The notes: a model not told the origin generated them from the letters alone. A stretch of DNA of 64,000 nucleotides from Rhizopus sp. PT2906 (GCA_025529335.1 JAMYHX010000143.1:1-64000); one strand, 5' to 3'. Numbered from the stretch's first letter, positions 44,728-56,970 are shown. Numbers and translations are program-made.

Positions 44728-46871
44728 ATGACTCAATTAGGATCACCTCATGAACTTTATGATTTCATTGAGCAGATTGGAGATGGTTCTTTTGGAACAG
44801 TGCATAAAGCAAAGCATAAAACAAGTCAAAAAATTGTAAATTGAGAAATTATGCGCTTTATTACGATATGCTTATGTAACAAACATTGATTTTAGGTTGC
44901 TGTAAAGGTGATGAAGAAGAAGTACGAGAAAATACAAGACTGTCAAGATCAGTTTGAACCCAAGTTATTAGACTTGGTACCCCCACATATAAATATTGTC
45001 CAAATGTATGACAGCTTCTTTTCAACAAATGGTGATCTATCCTTTATTATGGAATTCATGGATGGTGGCAATCTATATCAACTGATGAGAGAAAGACGAC
45101 AACAACATTTACCACTAAGTCACTGTGAACTACGGACAATTCTGTAATTGTTTAGTATTTATTAAGATAAGCAACTATTAACCAGCCTTATTTACTAGAC
45201 ATCAAATATTATCAGCGGTCTCACATATACATCATCATAATGTCTTTCATCGAGATATGAAACCAGAGAATCTATTATTAGAGTATGTTGCAGGAAAACC
45301 AATTATAAAACTTGCCGATTTTGGTTTGGCTCGGGAATTGAGTAGTCGACCACCTTACACAGAATATGTTAGTACAAGATGGTAAATAGACATAGAATAA
45401 AAACAGCTTGCCTTTCTTTCTAATACAGTTAAAGGTATAGAGCACCAGAAGTATTGCTTCGATCTACCGAATACTCTGCCCCTGTAGATCTTTGGGCTGT
45501 AGGAGCTATTTTTGCTGAATTGATCACCCTGGAACCGCTGTTTCCCGGTGAATCAGAGGTGGATCAAATTTACCGCATTTGTGACATCTTGGGAAGTCCG
45601 GGGAACAAATTGACTATTGGTAAAAAGATTCACAGAATGGTACGACCCGAAAAAAGACCCAGTCCAGGATTCGCACGAAAAAAGACAGCGGCAGAGATCG
45701 AACAGGCAGTTCACTCAACCTTATCCTCTTTGGACGGTGGTGGAGAATGGAAGGAAGGCGTCAAATTGGCTTATAAAATAGGCTTCAAATTCCCAAATGT
45801 AAAATCATCCTTTACAAACAAACACACACACCACTTATGCAATACGCGTTTATTGATTTATGTTCTTAGTGTATACCAAAACCATTGGAAACGATCATAC
45901 CAGGTGCAACCGAATCTATGCTTGACCTCTTACGGCACTTTCTTCTCTTCAACCCTACCTATCGCTGGTCTGCGGATACAGCCCTAAAGCACGCGTTCTT
46001 TTCAGAAACAGACGAACCTGTGCATAATGTCATTCCTCTCGACATCGAACCGATTACTCCACCAGACAAGCATGAATCCATCCCGATCGACAGGGGACTC
46101 TATTCGAGCAAATCACACAAATCCATCATCACTCCTCTTGACTTACTCCCTATACCCACATCGCCACACCAGATCTGTCCTGACTGGGATCGGCCGATGT
46201 CCCGGCTGCTTAGTCGGTCCAGCACCAGAACAACCCACATTGACTTATTTCTGCACGATGTCGAACCGCCATCACCGTCGCCCACAGAGAACGCGTGGCT
46301 CACTCAAAGACCGATTTATAGCTCTCGTGAAAAGGTGCATCCGGTAACAGACTGTCCAAATACACCCATTTGGAGCAAGTACCACTATGCGTCTCATCAA
46401 CAGCAGCGACTGGCTACACCGGTTGAGCCTAAGCGACTTTCAAACCCATCATTGGAAGAGGAAATTCATCAAAAACGAGTTCATCATAACCATTACCATC
46501 ACTATCATCATATTCACGATAATACCGTTCACACATTATCCGTAGGCAGTAATAGTAACAAGAACGCATCTACTTTTAGTCTCGATCGTATACCACAATA
46601 TGGACACCAACTCATCAAATGGACGCCTCCTATTCACTTTGCAGTTGAACCAGAGGTAAAGCGCCCTGTAAGTAGAAGATCAAGGTCACCTGTACAATTC
46701 TCTGTGAAAAACCAAAAGCACACTGTAAATAATCACCATCATCCACAGCAAAAGAATTCAAAACCACATCGATTTAACATGTGGGTGCCCTCAGATGATG
46801 ACAACGACGACGATGTGGGACAAACAGAGACACAGGAAGATATGGACATGGTTTTTCTTCCATTGCAATAA
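44728..46871 (+). CDS. IME2: MAK/RCK-type protein kinase, Ime2-like
   Basis: Five exons, 44728-44835, 44896-45143, 45199-45381, 45435-45798 and 45870-46871, give 634 residues. Residues about 10-330 are a protein kinase: IGDGSFGTVHKA glycine loop, VAVKVMKKK lysine, HRDMKPENLLL catalytic loop, ADFGLARE, and the activation loop TEYVSTRWYRAPEVLLRS, where TEY is the dual-phosphorylation motif of MAK, ICK and Ime2 kinases. The kinase insert and the long C-terminal tail rich in His, Pro and Ser are typical of the group. Ime2 of yeast and Mde3/Pit1 of fission yeast drive meiosis; relatives in filamentous fungi also affect light response and sexual development. A 70-bp pyrimidine-rich tract lies just before the ATG. 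It is the second gene of a tandem with the SPO22-like gene. Confidence 0.86.
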
Positions 46872-47001
46872 TAAACAAGTGTCTTTACAAAAAGTTTCCC
46901 TATAAAGCATACAACGGATATTTTAAAGAAAATTTATAATATAGGGTGTACATACTTTTGTGTCTTTTTCAAATAATTATTCCGTCTTTCTATACATTTA
47001 A

Positions 47002-47526
47002 ATGAAGGCATGGACGGAGAGTTATCAAGTGCTTGTTCAGATGAAAAATAACCGATATCAACAACTACTTCAGCATCAACAGAGGATTCAGTTGTATGAA
47101 CAGCGCCTATCAGAGACACAAGCAAAGCTAGTACAAGTCATGGCTCTTGAATCCCGCGAGATCGAAAAGTGGAACAGTCTGGTGGAATCAGAAACATGGG
47201 TCACAGCTGAGGAACACGAACGTATTCATAACAAGCTTCAGAACATCTCCGAAAGGCGAAGCATGTGTATGGCATCAAAGGCTCAGCAGCGTCAGGATAT
47301 TATAGCAGAGGCTCAAAAAGCAAAGACGCAAATGACACATATTCTCGGTATTGAGAGAGGACTGATCTCATTAAAGAAACAAATGGAGCTTTTAGAAATT
47401 AAACCTGCTCAGAAACGAGCATCCCTTCGAAAAATGATTGGATTGATTTTCGCTTTTACAAATATCACTCATAGATCAATCGCGCCTGATTCTATTCAAA
47501 AACGTATAGGCGCTTTGTACCAATAA
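47002..47526 (+). CDS. Coiled-coil protein of unknown function, 174 residues
   Basis: A single-exon frame with start ATG at 47002 and stop at 47526. The sequence is rich in Gln, Glu, Lys and Leu with heptad-like spacing over most of its length (YQQLLQHQQRIQLYEQRLSE, ERRSMCMASKAQQRQDI). It contains no Pro in the first 130 residues, so a long coiled coil is likely. It ends with a more hydrophobic helix (MIGLIFAFTNI) and a basic tail. I do not recognise it. A kinetochore or cytoskeletal subunit is possible but not shown by any motif. Confidence 0.65.
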   Translation: MKAWTESYQVLVQMKNNRYQQLLQHQQRIQLYEQRLSETQAKLVQVMALESREIEKWNSLVESETWVTAEEHERIHNKLQNISERRSMCMASKAQQRQDIIAEAQKAKTQMTHILGIERGLISLKKQMELLEIKPAQKRASLRKMIGLIFAFTNITHRSIAPDSIQKRIGALYQ

Positions 47527-48773
47527 AACTATTTATATCCTTCTCTTTCTCTGTCTTTTCTTAGTGTATGTGTCTATATATATGTGTGTATTGTGTGATT
47601 ATAAAAGGGAGACCATCAATAGCAAGGTTGTTTTCAAACATAAAAATGAACATTGTTTGATTTACTTTTGCCCTCTTGCTTACACGAATGAATAAATTTA
47701 GCAATATGCGAAAACTTGATACCCATATTGACATATATGTATAAATACCTTAGCCCAACACTTTATGTATGTATCGTGTGTGTGTGGTAATTACCACCAG
47801 ATGCTAAGCTATGATCAATATAACAGATAAAAATGTTAACCTTTTACGTGATAAACTTAACAGATACTGGTTTGATAAAACCTTAAAAATACGCACAAAA
47901 TAGATCTTGACTTGTTTTATATTCTTGTATTTGATATAATGTATTTTCACCTTGAATGATATTCTTCTTGTTTGAGATGCTCTTTTACTCATAAAGAGAT
48001 GGTATCGACTTGATTCAATGAAGGTCATTTTTTGTAGTACATAACAGTAGGATGATCTATGATAATTATTTAATACTTTAACTTGTCAATACATACATCT
48101 TCCTAGATAATCAAAACTACAACATCACTGGGCGAGAATAATTGTAGTTTTCGCTGAATTGTGCATGCCTTTTATAGGTAACTGAATCTTGAAATTCAAG
48201 ATAGAGTTTAGACACTTTAAACGATATTTAAATTCTTTTGATTATCTCATGTGTGTAACTTGTTAGCATCTATAATCAATGAGCCTTATTCATCGATAAA
48301 GAACTGCCTTTCTATAATATGAAGCATGTCTTTATTCAAATGGCTGGTCTTCAATTCTTCAGGTTGGGCAGATTTGTCTCAGATATTTGAAATACAATGC
48401 AAGGAAATTCCTTGGAATTTATGAAATAAAAAATGTTTGAGACTCCCCCCTTTCTCTTCATTATGTAATACATCTGTAGGCAACATACTTTACTTGAGTG
48501 TATTGGTTTTTTCCTATTGCTACAAATCATTTCTCTTTAACATAGTTTCAGTTGAGACTTGAGACGATGCTACAAGTATGTCTTTAAATAGGATAAATAA
48601 ACTTTCCAGAGGGAATTAAAAGAAATATCCAAAAGGAATGTTGATTTGAATATCTAATAATCAACCAGCCAAAATATGGAAGATCTTCACCTTGTTATAA
48701 AACCTCTTTCTCCTCACGAGCAATCGATTATCTTTCTTTTGTTTTTGTTATTTCTCTCTTCTTCAAGACAAAA
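47527..48773. other. Intergenic region before the repeat-protein gene
   Basis: AT-rich, with TATA/TGTG low-complexity at 47575-47600 and 47765-47790. No gene is seen. The 3' end contains the TATA box and a pyrimidine tract of the next gene. Confidence 0.55.
48696..48702 (+). promoter_or_regulatory. TATA box of the secreted repeat-protein gene
   Basis: TATAAAA lies 71 bp upstream of the ATG at 48774, followed by a pyrimidine tract (48705-48765) that includes CTCTCTTCTTC. The arrangement suggests a regulated, strongly transcribed gene. Confidence 0.65.
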
Positions 48774-50220
48774 ATGCGTGCCATTTTTACTATTTCCACT
48801 GCCATCGCCTTTTTCACGGCCGCTGTGTTTGCTGCTGACAATGCCGATTTTGATCCTCTCGATTTCAGTGCAGAAGACCTTGCTACTACTTTAGATAGCT
48901 CATTTGCTACTTTCCGCTGGAAGGGTGATTCTACTATGGCTCAAGAAAGCTTCAACCTCATTGCTGAAGAACCCACACGTATCCAAGTTACTGATTTCAA
49001 GAACCTTGGTGACGTCTTTGAAGTCTTTGATAATGGTATCTCCTTAGGCACCACAAGTGAAGTTGAAGAGATTACTGGCGAGGAAGTATTTGCTGCCACT
49101 CCTGAAGAAGCCCTCGAAGATGAACGTTTCAGTAAGGGTGTTTTCACTTTAGAAAAAGGTGAACATAAGATCACTATCAAGGCTACTGGTCCTTATGAAG
49201 CTGGTACTGCTGCCATCCGTGTTTTGGACCATTCCAATGTTGCTTTCTTCAAGAAGGGCAAGTGGGATGATGATGATGACAAATGGGGCCGTGGCAAGGG
49301 CTGGGATCATGACAAAGATTGGGATCACGACAAGGATTGGGATCATGACAAGGATTGGGATCACGACAAGGATTGGGATCATGACAAGGATTGGGATCAC
49401 GACAAGGATTGGGATCAGGATAAGGATTGGGATCATGACAAGGACTGGGATGATGACAATGAGTGGGACCATGACAAGAAGTGGAAGCACCGTAAAGACT
49501 GGGATGATGACAAGGAATGGGATCACGGTAAAGACTGGGATGATGACAAGGAATGGGACCACGGTAAAGACTGGGATGATGACAAGGAGTGGGACCATGG
49601 CAAGGAATGGAAGCACCGTAAAGACTGGGATGATGACAAGGAATGGGGTCACGGTAAAGATTGGGATGATGACAAGGAGTGGGACCATGGCAAGGAGTGG
49701 GATCACGGCAAAGGTGGCAAGCACTGGGGCAAGAAGAACAAGGGATGGTTCGAACATGATGACTACAAGGGTCATGATGACTACAAGGGCCACGATGACT
49801 ACAAGGAACACGATAACCACAAGGATGACCACAAGGATGACCACAAGGATGACCACAAGGATGACCACAAGGAACATAAAGACTTTGATTTATCTCCTCC
49901 CTACTACGACCTTGACTATAGCCATACTGTTACTGTTACCAAGACTGTGTGGGTTGACGGAACAATTCCAAGTAAGTTTCTTTTTGTTGTTGTATCATGA
50001 CTTTTTGCTAATTGTTATTTTCTTTATAGCTCCTACGTAAGATATACAATACAATCTGGTTATATATTTGATACTTACCCTTTCTTTTAGAGCTGGTGAC
50101 CCAATCACTCCTGTTACTCCACCTACGAAGGATGACGATGACAAAGACTTCAAAAAGACTCACGACCACCCTGCTTTCCATGACCGTGACCATGACAAGA
50201 AACGTTTACACATCCACTAA
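48774..50220 (+). CDS. Secreted protein with Trp-Asp-His hexapeptide repeats
   Basis: Three exons, 48774-49971, a 7-nt microexon 50030-50036 and 50091-50220, give 444 residues. A signal peptide (MRAIFTISTAIAFFTAAVFA) precedes a domain of about 130 residues with alternating strands (FATFRWKGD, EPTRIQVTDF, FTLEKGEHKITIKATGPYE). The central region has about 23 hexapeptides of the type W-D-H/D-D/G-K-D/E, starting WDHDKD, then four H-D-D-Y-K-G-like units and then DHKD repeats. The C-terminal part is TVTVTKTVWVDG, a Pro/Thr stretch and a His/Asp/Lys tail ending RLHIH. The high His and Asp content suggests metal or cell-wall binding; this is inference. The repeat generates long spurious frames on both strands. 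Confidence 0.88.
49303..49716 (+). repeat. 18-bp tandem repeat encoding W-D-x-x-K-x
   Basis: About 23 copies of an 18-bp unit, the first ones nearly identical at the DNA level (GGGATCATGACAAGGATT-like) and later ones alternating two variants. Recent homogenisation of the first seven units suggests that copy number changes by slippage or unequal exchange. Confidence 0.9.
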
Positions 50221-50436
50221 ATGATAACAGCTGACAGTCGCAAACTATAAATAGAATTGTAAGTTGAACCATCAGTTTTTTACAACATATCTAACGTTCT
50301 TTTTTTAGTTATTTATCTTTTCGAACTACACTTAATTTTTATTTGTTTATAATAAAGTTTCGAATTTTTCTTTAAAAAAAGTTAAACACAAATATTTCTT
50401 TATAAATAAATACGTGCATTTATTAATTCTATATCA

Positions 50437-51524
50437 TTAACAAAACTTCCAATGGTTTCCACAATTGACACATGTAACAAACGTTGTCATCGGTTCATCC
50501 GCACTTCGTGTTTGCATTTGGAAGTAAGTACATTTTCTGCCTTGGCATTTACCACACTTGAACATGTCTGTTTCGGCTTGTGCACTTGTTGCGCCTCTAG
50601 CTTTGAATAAGGCTTCCTCTGCTAATTTTCTATCACGAGCCTGTGCCTCCTCAGATGCCATTTCTTCAACACTCATCGTACAGAGTTTTTCAATTGTGAG
50701 CTCACCGCTAACAACACTCTCACGTAGTCCAGGATTACTTTTGTTCTTCAGGTTGTTTGCTAGTGTACGCACCTTGCCCTTATATCCTTCATTGACATCG
50801 CCGTATTCTTGAAATATCCTAGATTCTATAGCTAGTGAACGTTTCAGCAATAGATCAGAGTCTGCAAAAAGAGTGTAAGCAATAAAGAAGCTATAGTCTG
50901 ATTGACAGTACCTGCTCCACTATTGAATCCAATTGCTGCATACATCAACTCAATTGTTTTGTTACGGGGTACGTTTCCTGTTGACTTATACGTTACTTCA
51001 TCCGACTTGATCGTACGCGCCACTCCTTCATTCGAGGGTGTCTTTGGTGAAGAGGTCTGTGATGATGCTCTACTGGCTTCTGTGCTAGCAACACTAACTG
51101 TATCCGCAGGTGGTGACTGTGTCGTTGGCTTTTTTGTGTTTGGATTGTTACTAGTCGACTGTTGAACAACATCATCTTTCCACTTCTTTACGATAGCTTT
51201 TGCCTTAATCGACAGTTGATTATCTTTATGCGTTCTTAACTTTCCAACCACTTTACCAATTTCCGTTCTCTGATATGTTGTATTAGGATGATTTTAAAAA
51301 AGAATCACCTCATAATTTACCTTTAAAAGATCTCCGGTAGCCTTAATTTTACTCAAGTTGTTTAAAATGTCTAAACAAGCCTGTTTTACGCGCAAACGAG
51401 CTATGAATATGAATTTATTCATTATGAAGAATCAAAGACTATAACTCACCTCAACATTGTTATTTTCTACAGCAGAATGAAGTGCATGTTTAGCCTTGTT
51501 GATTTGTGCTTCTACTGTATTCAT
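50437..51524 (-). CDS. DST1: Transcription elongation factor TFIIS
   Basis: A multi-exon gene with start ATG at 51524 (MNTVEAQINKAKHALHSAVE). The N-terminal LW/TFIIS domain follows (LRVKQACLDILNNLSKIKAT, RTEIGKVVGKLRTHKD), then a Ser/Thr/Pro linker, the central domain (LLKRSLAIESRIFQEYGDVN, LRESVVSGELTIEKLCTMS) and the C-terminal zinc ribbon with CGKCQGRKCTYFQ and VTCVNCGNHWKFC. The acidic catalytic hairpin RSADEP that enters the polymerase pore is intact. TFIIS rescues backtracked RNA polymerase II by stimulating transcript cleavage. The coding strand has a C/T tract just upstream of the ATG. It shares the RNA polymerase II theme with the Gdown1-like gene at 3-4 kb. Confidence 0.95.
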
Positions 51525-52366
51525 AATGAGTATACAAAAAAAAAAAGAAAGAAGAGAAAAGAAAAACAGTCTTTGAGTTTCTATTTTGTCGTTAGTTAAA
51601 ATTCACTTGTTCCCATTTGGAAAAAAAAAATTGCTTGATGCATTCTTCAATAAGTGTATAAGGTCGTCCTAAAGCTGTTGCCTTGGTTGCAGGGATAACA
51701 TGGCATAAATGATTAAAACTCGTAGTTATGAGATTTACTGTTCATCAATAGAGATTATGGGTACGTCAGATTAAAATAATTTTGCTCGTGATTGGCTAGA
51801 AAAAAAAGAACTTTTGCATGTAAAGAACCATATTTACCACTGCAGTTTTCAGTTTAGTCTTTTAAAGAAAAACAAGATGCTCTGATTTTTGTTTTGATAT
51901 ACAAATGTGCCTGTGCGCTTTACATTTATCAAGTTATTGTTACATTTGTGAAAAAACAAGTCAATTGCATAAAGAAGTGTCATTGAATGCCTTTATAGAA
52001 AAAGAAAATTGCAATGTGGATAACACATTTGACAGGAGACAACATAGCTGTTGAACTTTTGGTAACTTTCCTTATTGGTATTTTTTACAGTCATCCTTTT
52101 CTGTCCTTTTTCTCTCGAATCATACCAATGGTTTGAAAGGTAAAGTATTCTGAGTGGGAGTATTATCCGTATTCATTAAATTATTGTTATCTATGTTGCC
52201 AGATGGCATAGTTGAAGCAATTATTTTCGTTGTAGTTAGTGTAACATATTGTACTTTTTCAGTATATGTCAACAATAACATTGACACATTTAGAAATGTT
52301 ACACTGAAGCAAATAATTACTGTCTACTCTGATTTCTCTTTCTCTTCTTCTTTAAATTATATTGAA
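51525..52366. other. Divergent intergenic region between TFIIS and chitin synthase
   Basis: No separate gene is seen. An in-frame upstream ATG for the chitin synthase occurs at 52193, but the pyrimidine-rich stretch 52330-52353 looks like the transcription start zone and favours the start at 52367. Confidence 0.5.
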
Positions 52367-55205
52367 ATGTCTGAAGAAACATCAACATTTGGTGGTTGGT
52401 TATCCAACTGGTTTAATACATCAAAGGAGCAAGAATCATCAACAAATCTATTACAACAACAGCAACAACAAGGAACAAACTATGCAAGAAATCAGCAAAC
52501 TCTATCTTCACTACGGTCTCAAAAGCAACAAGCAGAACCATCAAATAAGCAAACAGAAAACAATCGACATAAACTAACACGATCAGACACAGAAAAATCT
52601 TATCTCGATGCCCCTAAATCACAACAAGCAGGAAATGGACGAAAAATAACCCGTAGACTTCCCCTGACCAACAACCACCTAGTCGTCGATTGCCCAATAC
52701 CAGATAGACTGTTGGGTGCCCTGAATTTTAGTGAACGTGATGAATTTTCTCAACTGAGATATACTGCAGCTACATGTGAGCCGGATGATTTTGAGACAGA
52801 GGGCTATACATTACGTCAAAAGATTTATAATAGAGAGACAGAACTGTTTATTGTTATGACAATGTATAATGTACGTCTTCATCACAAAAGAATACCTAAA
52901 TATCCTAATCTCTCCTGTAGGAAGATGAAGTCTTGTTCACTCGCACCATGCACGGTGTTATGAAAAATATCGCCCATCTATGCAGTTTGAAAAGAAGTCC
53001 AATGTGGGGACCCGATGGATGGAAAAAAGTAGTTGTTTGTATTGTAGCTGATGGTAGAAAAGTAGTAAACAAGAGAGTACTCAATGTCCTTGCGTCTATG
53101 GGAATATATCAAGCAGGGATCGCAAAGAATGTGGTGGACGATAAACCTGTCAAGGCACATATATATGAAGTAAGACAAAATACCCTTTTTAGAGAAACAA
53201 GTGTATAACAATACATATAGTATACGACACAGATATCCATCGATCCAAGTATGAATATAAAAGGATCAGATAAGGGCATAGTGCCTGTTCAAGTCATTTT
53301 CTGCTTGAAGGAGAAAAATGCAAAAAAGATAAACTCTCATCGCTGGTTTTTTAACGCATTTGGTCCTATTTTACAGCCCAATGTCTGTATTTTGCTAGAT
53401 GTTGGCACACGACCCGGAAACAGTAGTATCTATCAACTCTGGAAAGTATTCAATAATAACCCACTAGTTGGTGGTGCCTGTGGTGAAATCCGTGCCATGT
53501 TAGGCACTGCTTGCTGTCAATTACTCAATCCATTAGTCGCAGCACAGAATTTTGAATACAAAATGTCAAACATCCTGGATAAGCCATTAGAGAGCGTATT
53601 TGGCTATATCAGTGTACTACCTGGTGCATTTTCTGCTTATAGGTATGCAGCACTCAAGAACGATGCGAACGGTCATGGTCCATTGGAGAAATACTTTTTA
53701 GGTGAAGATCTTCTTCACAAGGACCAATCGGGGAAACAAGCAGGTCTATTTGAAGCCAATATGTATCTAGCAGAAGACCGTATATTGTGTTTTGAACTCG
53801 TTGCTAAAAAAAATGAACGCTGGCTACTTCAATACGTCAATAGTGCTTTTGGTGAAACAGATGTACCGAATCAGTTACCAGAGTTTATCTCTCAAAGAAG
53901 ACGATGGCTGAATGGGTCGTTTTTTGCTGGTGTATATGGACTCATTCACTTTTCAAAGATTTGGAATAGCGGGCACGGGTTTAATCGTACACTCCTATTA
54001 CTAATCGAAGGGATCTACAATGTGATTAGTCTTATATTTAGCTGGTTTGCTGTGGTAACGTATGAAGTACTTTACCTTCTTACTAGATATTAACCCCTCC
54101 TTTTCTCAGGGAAATTTTTATATTGCATTCTATTTCATCACAAAAAGTTTGGCAGATCCAAGCGTTGATCCTTTTGGAAATGGTTGGGGAGAGCGTGTAT
54201 TTGATTTCTGTAGATATGTATATGCTTCATTGCTATTTATTGTGTTCATTTGTTCCATGGGAAACAGACCACAAGGGTAATTTTGCCAATGAATAATTTC
54301 TGCATAAAGCACTCATTCTATTCTTAGATCAAAGCATCTTTTTATGGCATGTCTCGTTGGATTTGCCTGCATCATGGTGTACATGTTATTTTGTGCTTCA
54401 TGGTTAATATACAAGGGAATACAATTAGCAGCTGAACGATATCAATGGACACTTGACACAACGACTAACTTTCAAATAGCCATGAATGATCCTGGACTTC
54501 GGAATATGTTGATCTCATTAAGCTCTACCTATGGTATTTACTTTGTATCAAGCTGTCTTCATGGTCAACCGTTCCACATGTTTACCAGCTTTCTTCCATA
54601 CTTGCTACTACTTCCTGGTTATATAAACATTTTAAATATATACGCCTTTTGTAATACGCACGATGTTAGGTAAGCAACAATCATTTCACATTGCTTTCAT
54701 ATTAACAAGGTATTTTAGTTGGGGTACGAAGGGCGATAATACGATTGCTAAAGACTTGGGTATTGTTAAAGTATCAGATGAAAAAGAAAAGGGCGTCAAG
54801 ACTGCAGAAGTTGAGCTACCAGCTGATCAGTACGACATCAATTGTCAATACGATGCAGCACTCTTTGCACTGGACGATAGGCCAAGTAAAATGGAGGTAG
54901 GATTATACAAAGTCTTGTGGTGATCTTTTACTGACAAAAGATACGCATACATTTAGGAAAACAAGAGTACATTAACCAAGGATGACTATCAACGAGCGTT
55001 TAGGACACATCTAGTGTTGGCATGGATAGCTTGTAACGCAATTTTGGTCATATTCATTACTGCGCCGTCCTATGAGTCCATATTCGTGCAGTCAGCTGGC
55101 ACGACATATATGTCTGTCTTACTCTGGGTCAACTGTGGACTTGGTATATTTAGATTCATTGGCTCTTGCATATTCTTACTATTAAGTATCTTTACTTCTG
55201 GTTAA
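52367..55205 (+). CDS. Chitin synthase, division 1 type
   Basis: Seven exons, 52367-52870, 52921-53169, 53221-54054, 54110-54276, 54328-54669, 54719-54896 and 54957-55205, give 840 residues. The N-terminus is Gln-rich and disordered. The GT2 catalytic region shows TMYNEDEVLFTRT, the chitin-synthase text YTTQISIDPSMNIKG, LLDVGTRPG, the acidic AEDRIL and the processivity motif QRRRWLNGSFFA. Six or seven transmembrane helices follow, then a hydrophilic linker and a final helix pair. It polymerises N-acetylglucosamine from UDP-GlcNAc at the plasma membrane. The length and the lack of a myosin domain place it with class I-III enzymes; class was not resolved. An in-frame ATG at 52193 would add 58 residues including a hydrophobic segment. 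Confidence 0.94.
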
Positions 55206-55596
55206 TTCGTGTACAAATAAATCCATCACGCTGGATCTTGTAAAACAAGAAAAATGGATATAAAAAGTTGAAAAAAGGACAAAAAAGGATAATTGCTCGA
55301 AAAGACACCTTAATGACGTGTATCTCTTAATTTAGTAAATGCCTCAATACTCATTACTGTCAACAACATAAGCAAAAAGATGAATACTCTTTATGCATAA
55401 ATAGTATTCTTGGCCCAAAACAAGGATATACTCCATCTCGTTTTAAGCTTTATCTAAAAAAAAAACAGCGACGGCCCAAAATTTTCATTTTTTTTTATTT
55501 CTAAAAAAAAATTATGTAACAATTATTGAGACAGTGATTATAAATACAGTTTTTGAACTTTAAACAAACCCTCTTTGCTTACTATTTTCCTTCTCA
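55206..55596. other. Intergenic region upstream of the GST-like gene
   Basis: A/T-rich with several A runs. A C/T-rich stretch (55570-55594) precedes the next start codon. No gene is seen. Confidence 0.5.
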
Positions 55597-56677
55597 ATGT
55601 CTGATAACCCAACTATTGTCTTGGTAAGTCTATCAAAGAGGTGTGTATACAAATAACTTACAAGTATCATTAGCACTGGTACCCTACCTCACCTTTTGCT
55701 CATAAAGTCGCATGGGCTTTAAACTTTAAGAAAGTACAGTACAAGTCAGTCATAATTTCTCGTATCGAGCCTCGTCCCAATCGTCGTCCTCTTGATGGTG
55801 GATACAGAAAGACACCTATACTCCAAATTGGTAATCACACTTACTGTGATACCAAGGCTATCTTTGCTGAACTTGAAAGAAGGTTTGTTTAAGAAAGATC
55901 TCAACAATAATCTGGTAACTGACATACAATTCTCTACTCAGATTCCCTGAGCCAAGCTTTTATCCAAAAGGTTCTCATGGTGAGCCTACAGAGGCATCAA
56001 TCAATGTTTTGACTCGATGGTTGGATACTACCCTGTTCATGAACACCGCTAGTCAATTCCGTGTTGAAACTTTTGACGAGGCTTTCTTAAAGGACCGAAG
56101 TCAATTTGCTGGTAGAGAGATAAACAAGGACCAAGTAAATGCTCTCAAGCCTTTCACGCGTCACACCTTGAGGGCTGATTTGGCGCTCTTGAATCATTTA
56201 GTGACTGAACAAAGTCAGAACGGTGAGAAGTGGGCCATTGGCACAAGTGAACCATCTGCAGCCGATCTTCATATAGCTATGATTCTTTGGTTCATAAATA
56301 TCATATTTGGCTTTGACTGGACTAAGGATAATTTCCCAGTGTTGGGACTTCAGCTGAAGAAGACTCTGGACTATGTTGGTTACGAACAACTCGATTCTTT
56401 ACCAAAGATTTCTGAAGAAGAGGCTATTGAAGTTGCCAAGAAAGAAAGATGGGATTTGGAAGACCCAAAGCATGATGGCTCTTTACCTATTGAACTTGGC
56501 ACAGAGGTCACAGTCATGCCCACTGATACAGGTGTTGTGCCCAGTGTAGGTAAACTAGTTCATAGCACTATTCGGGAAACTGTGATTGAGCACAAAAATG
56601 AGACTCATGGTACTACGGTTTATATTCATTTCCCTATTGTCGGTTTTATTGTTATTCCAAAGTCAAACAAGTTATAA
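55597..56677 (+). CDS. Glutathione S-transferase-like protein
   Basis: Three exons, 55597-55623 (27 nt), 55674-55882 and 55942-56677, give 323 residues. The N-terminal thioredoxin-like half begins MSDNPTIVLHWYPTSPFAHKVAW and includes TPILQIGNHTYCDTKAIFAELERRFPEP, given in part, which is the cis-Pro and Ser/Asp-type glutathione-site region. The C-terminal helical half contains HTLRADLALLNHLV and EPSAADLHIAMILWF. The usual catalytic position falls in PTSPFAH, a Ser rather than a Cys, so a conjugating or non-enzymatic role is possible. About 80 further residues (VTVMPTDTGVVPSVGK and beyond) extend past the GST fold. The family is clear; the substrate is unknown. Confidence 0.83.
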
Positions 56678-56970
56678 ACACATAATTTTAATAAAAAACA
56701 AGTGCATTCAAGTGGTTGTTGTTATCAATTTATAAAGTGTATAAAATAAAGTTTATAGATATTCATCTTTTGGGAAACAATGCAAATCAAGGTGACTTGT
56801 ATAATGTGGTCAATGCTTCTTACTTATATGTATATCAGTGTGTGAATACGCTCTGAACAAAAGTGTAAATGCCTTTAAATAAACATGTAGTTATGCATAC
56901 ACAGATGGTATTTTAGGCTCATGTTTTATGTATATAATGCATGGTGAATTTGATATAAATTAATTAATGA

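Noticed and set aside
49149..49877. Long minus-strand frame of Val/Ile/Pro repeats, and a plus-strand Met/Thr-rich frame over the same region
   Set aside because: Both are other-frame readings of the 18-bp tandem repeat of the secreted protein. They have no start context, introns or domain.
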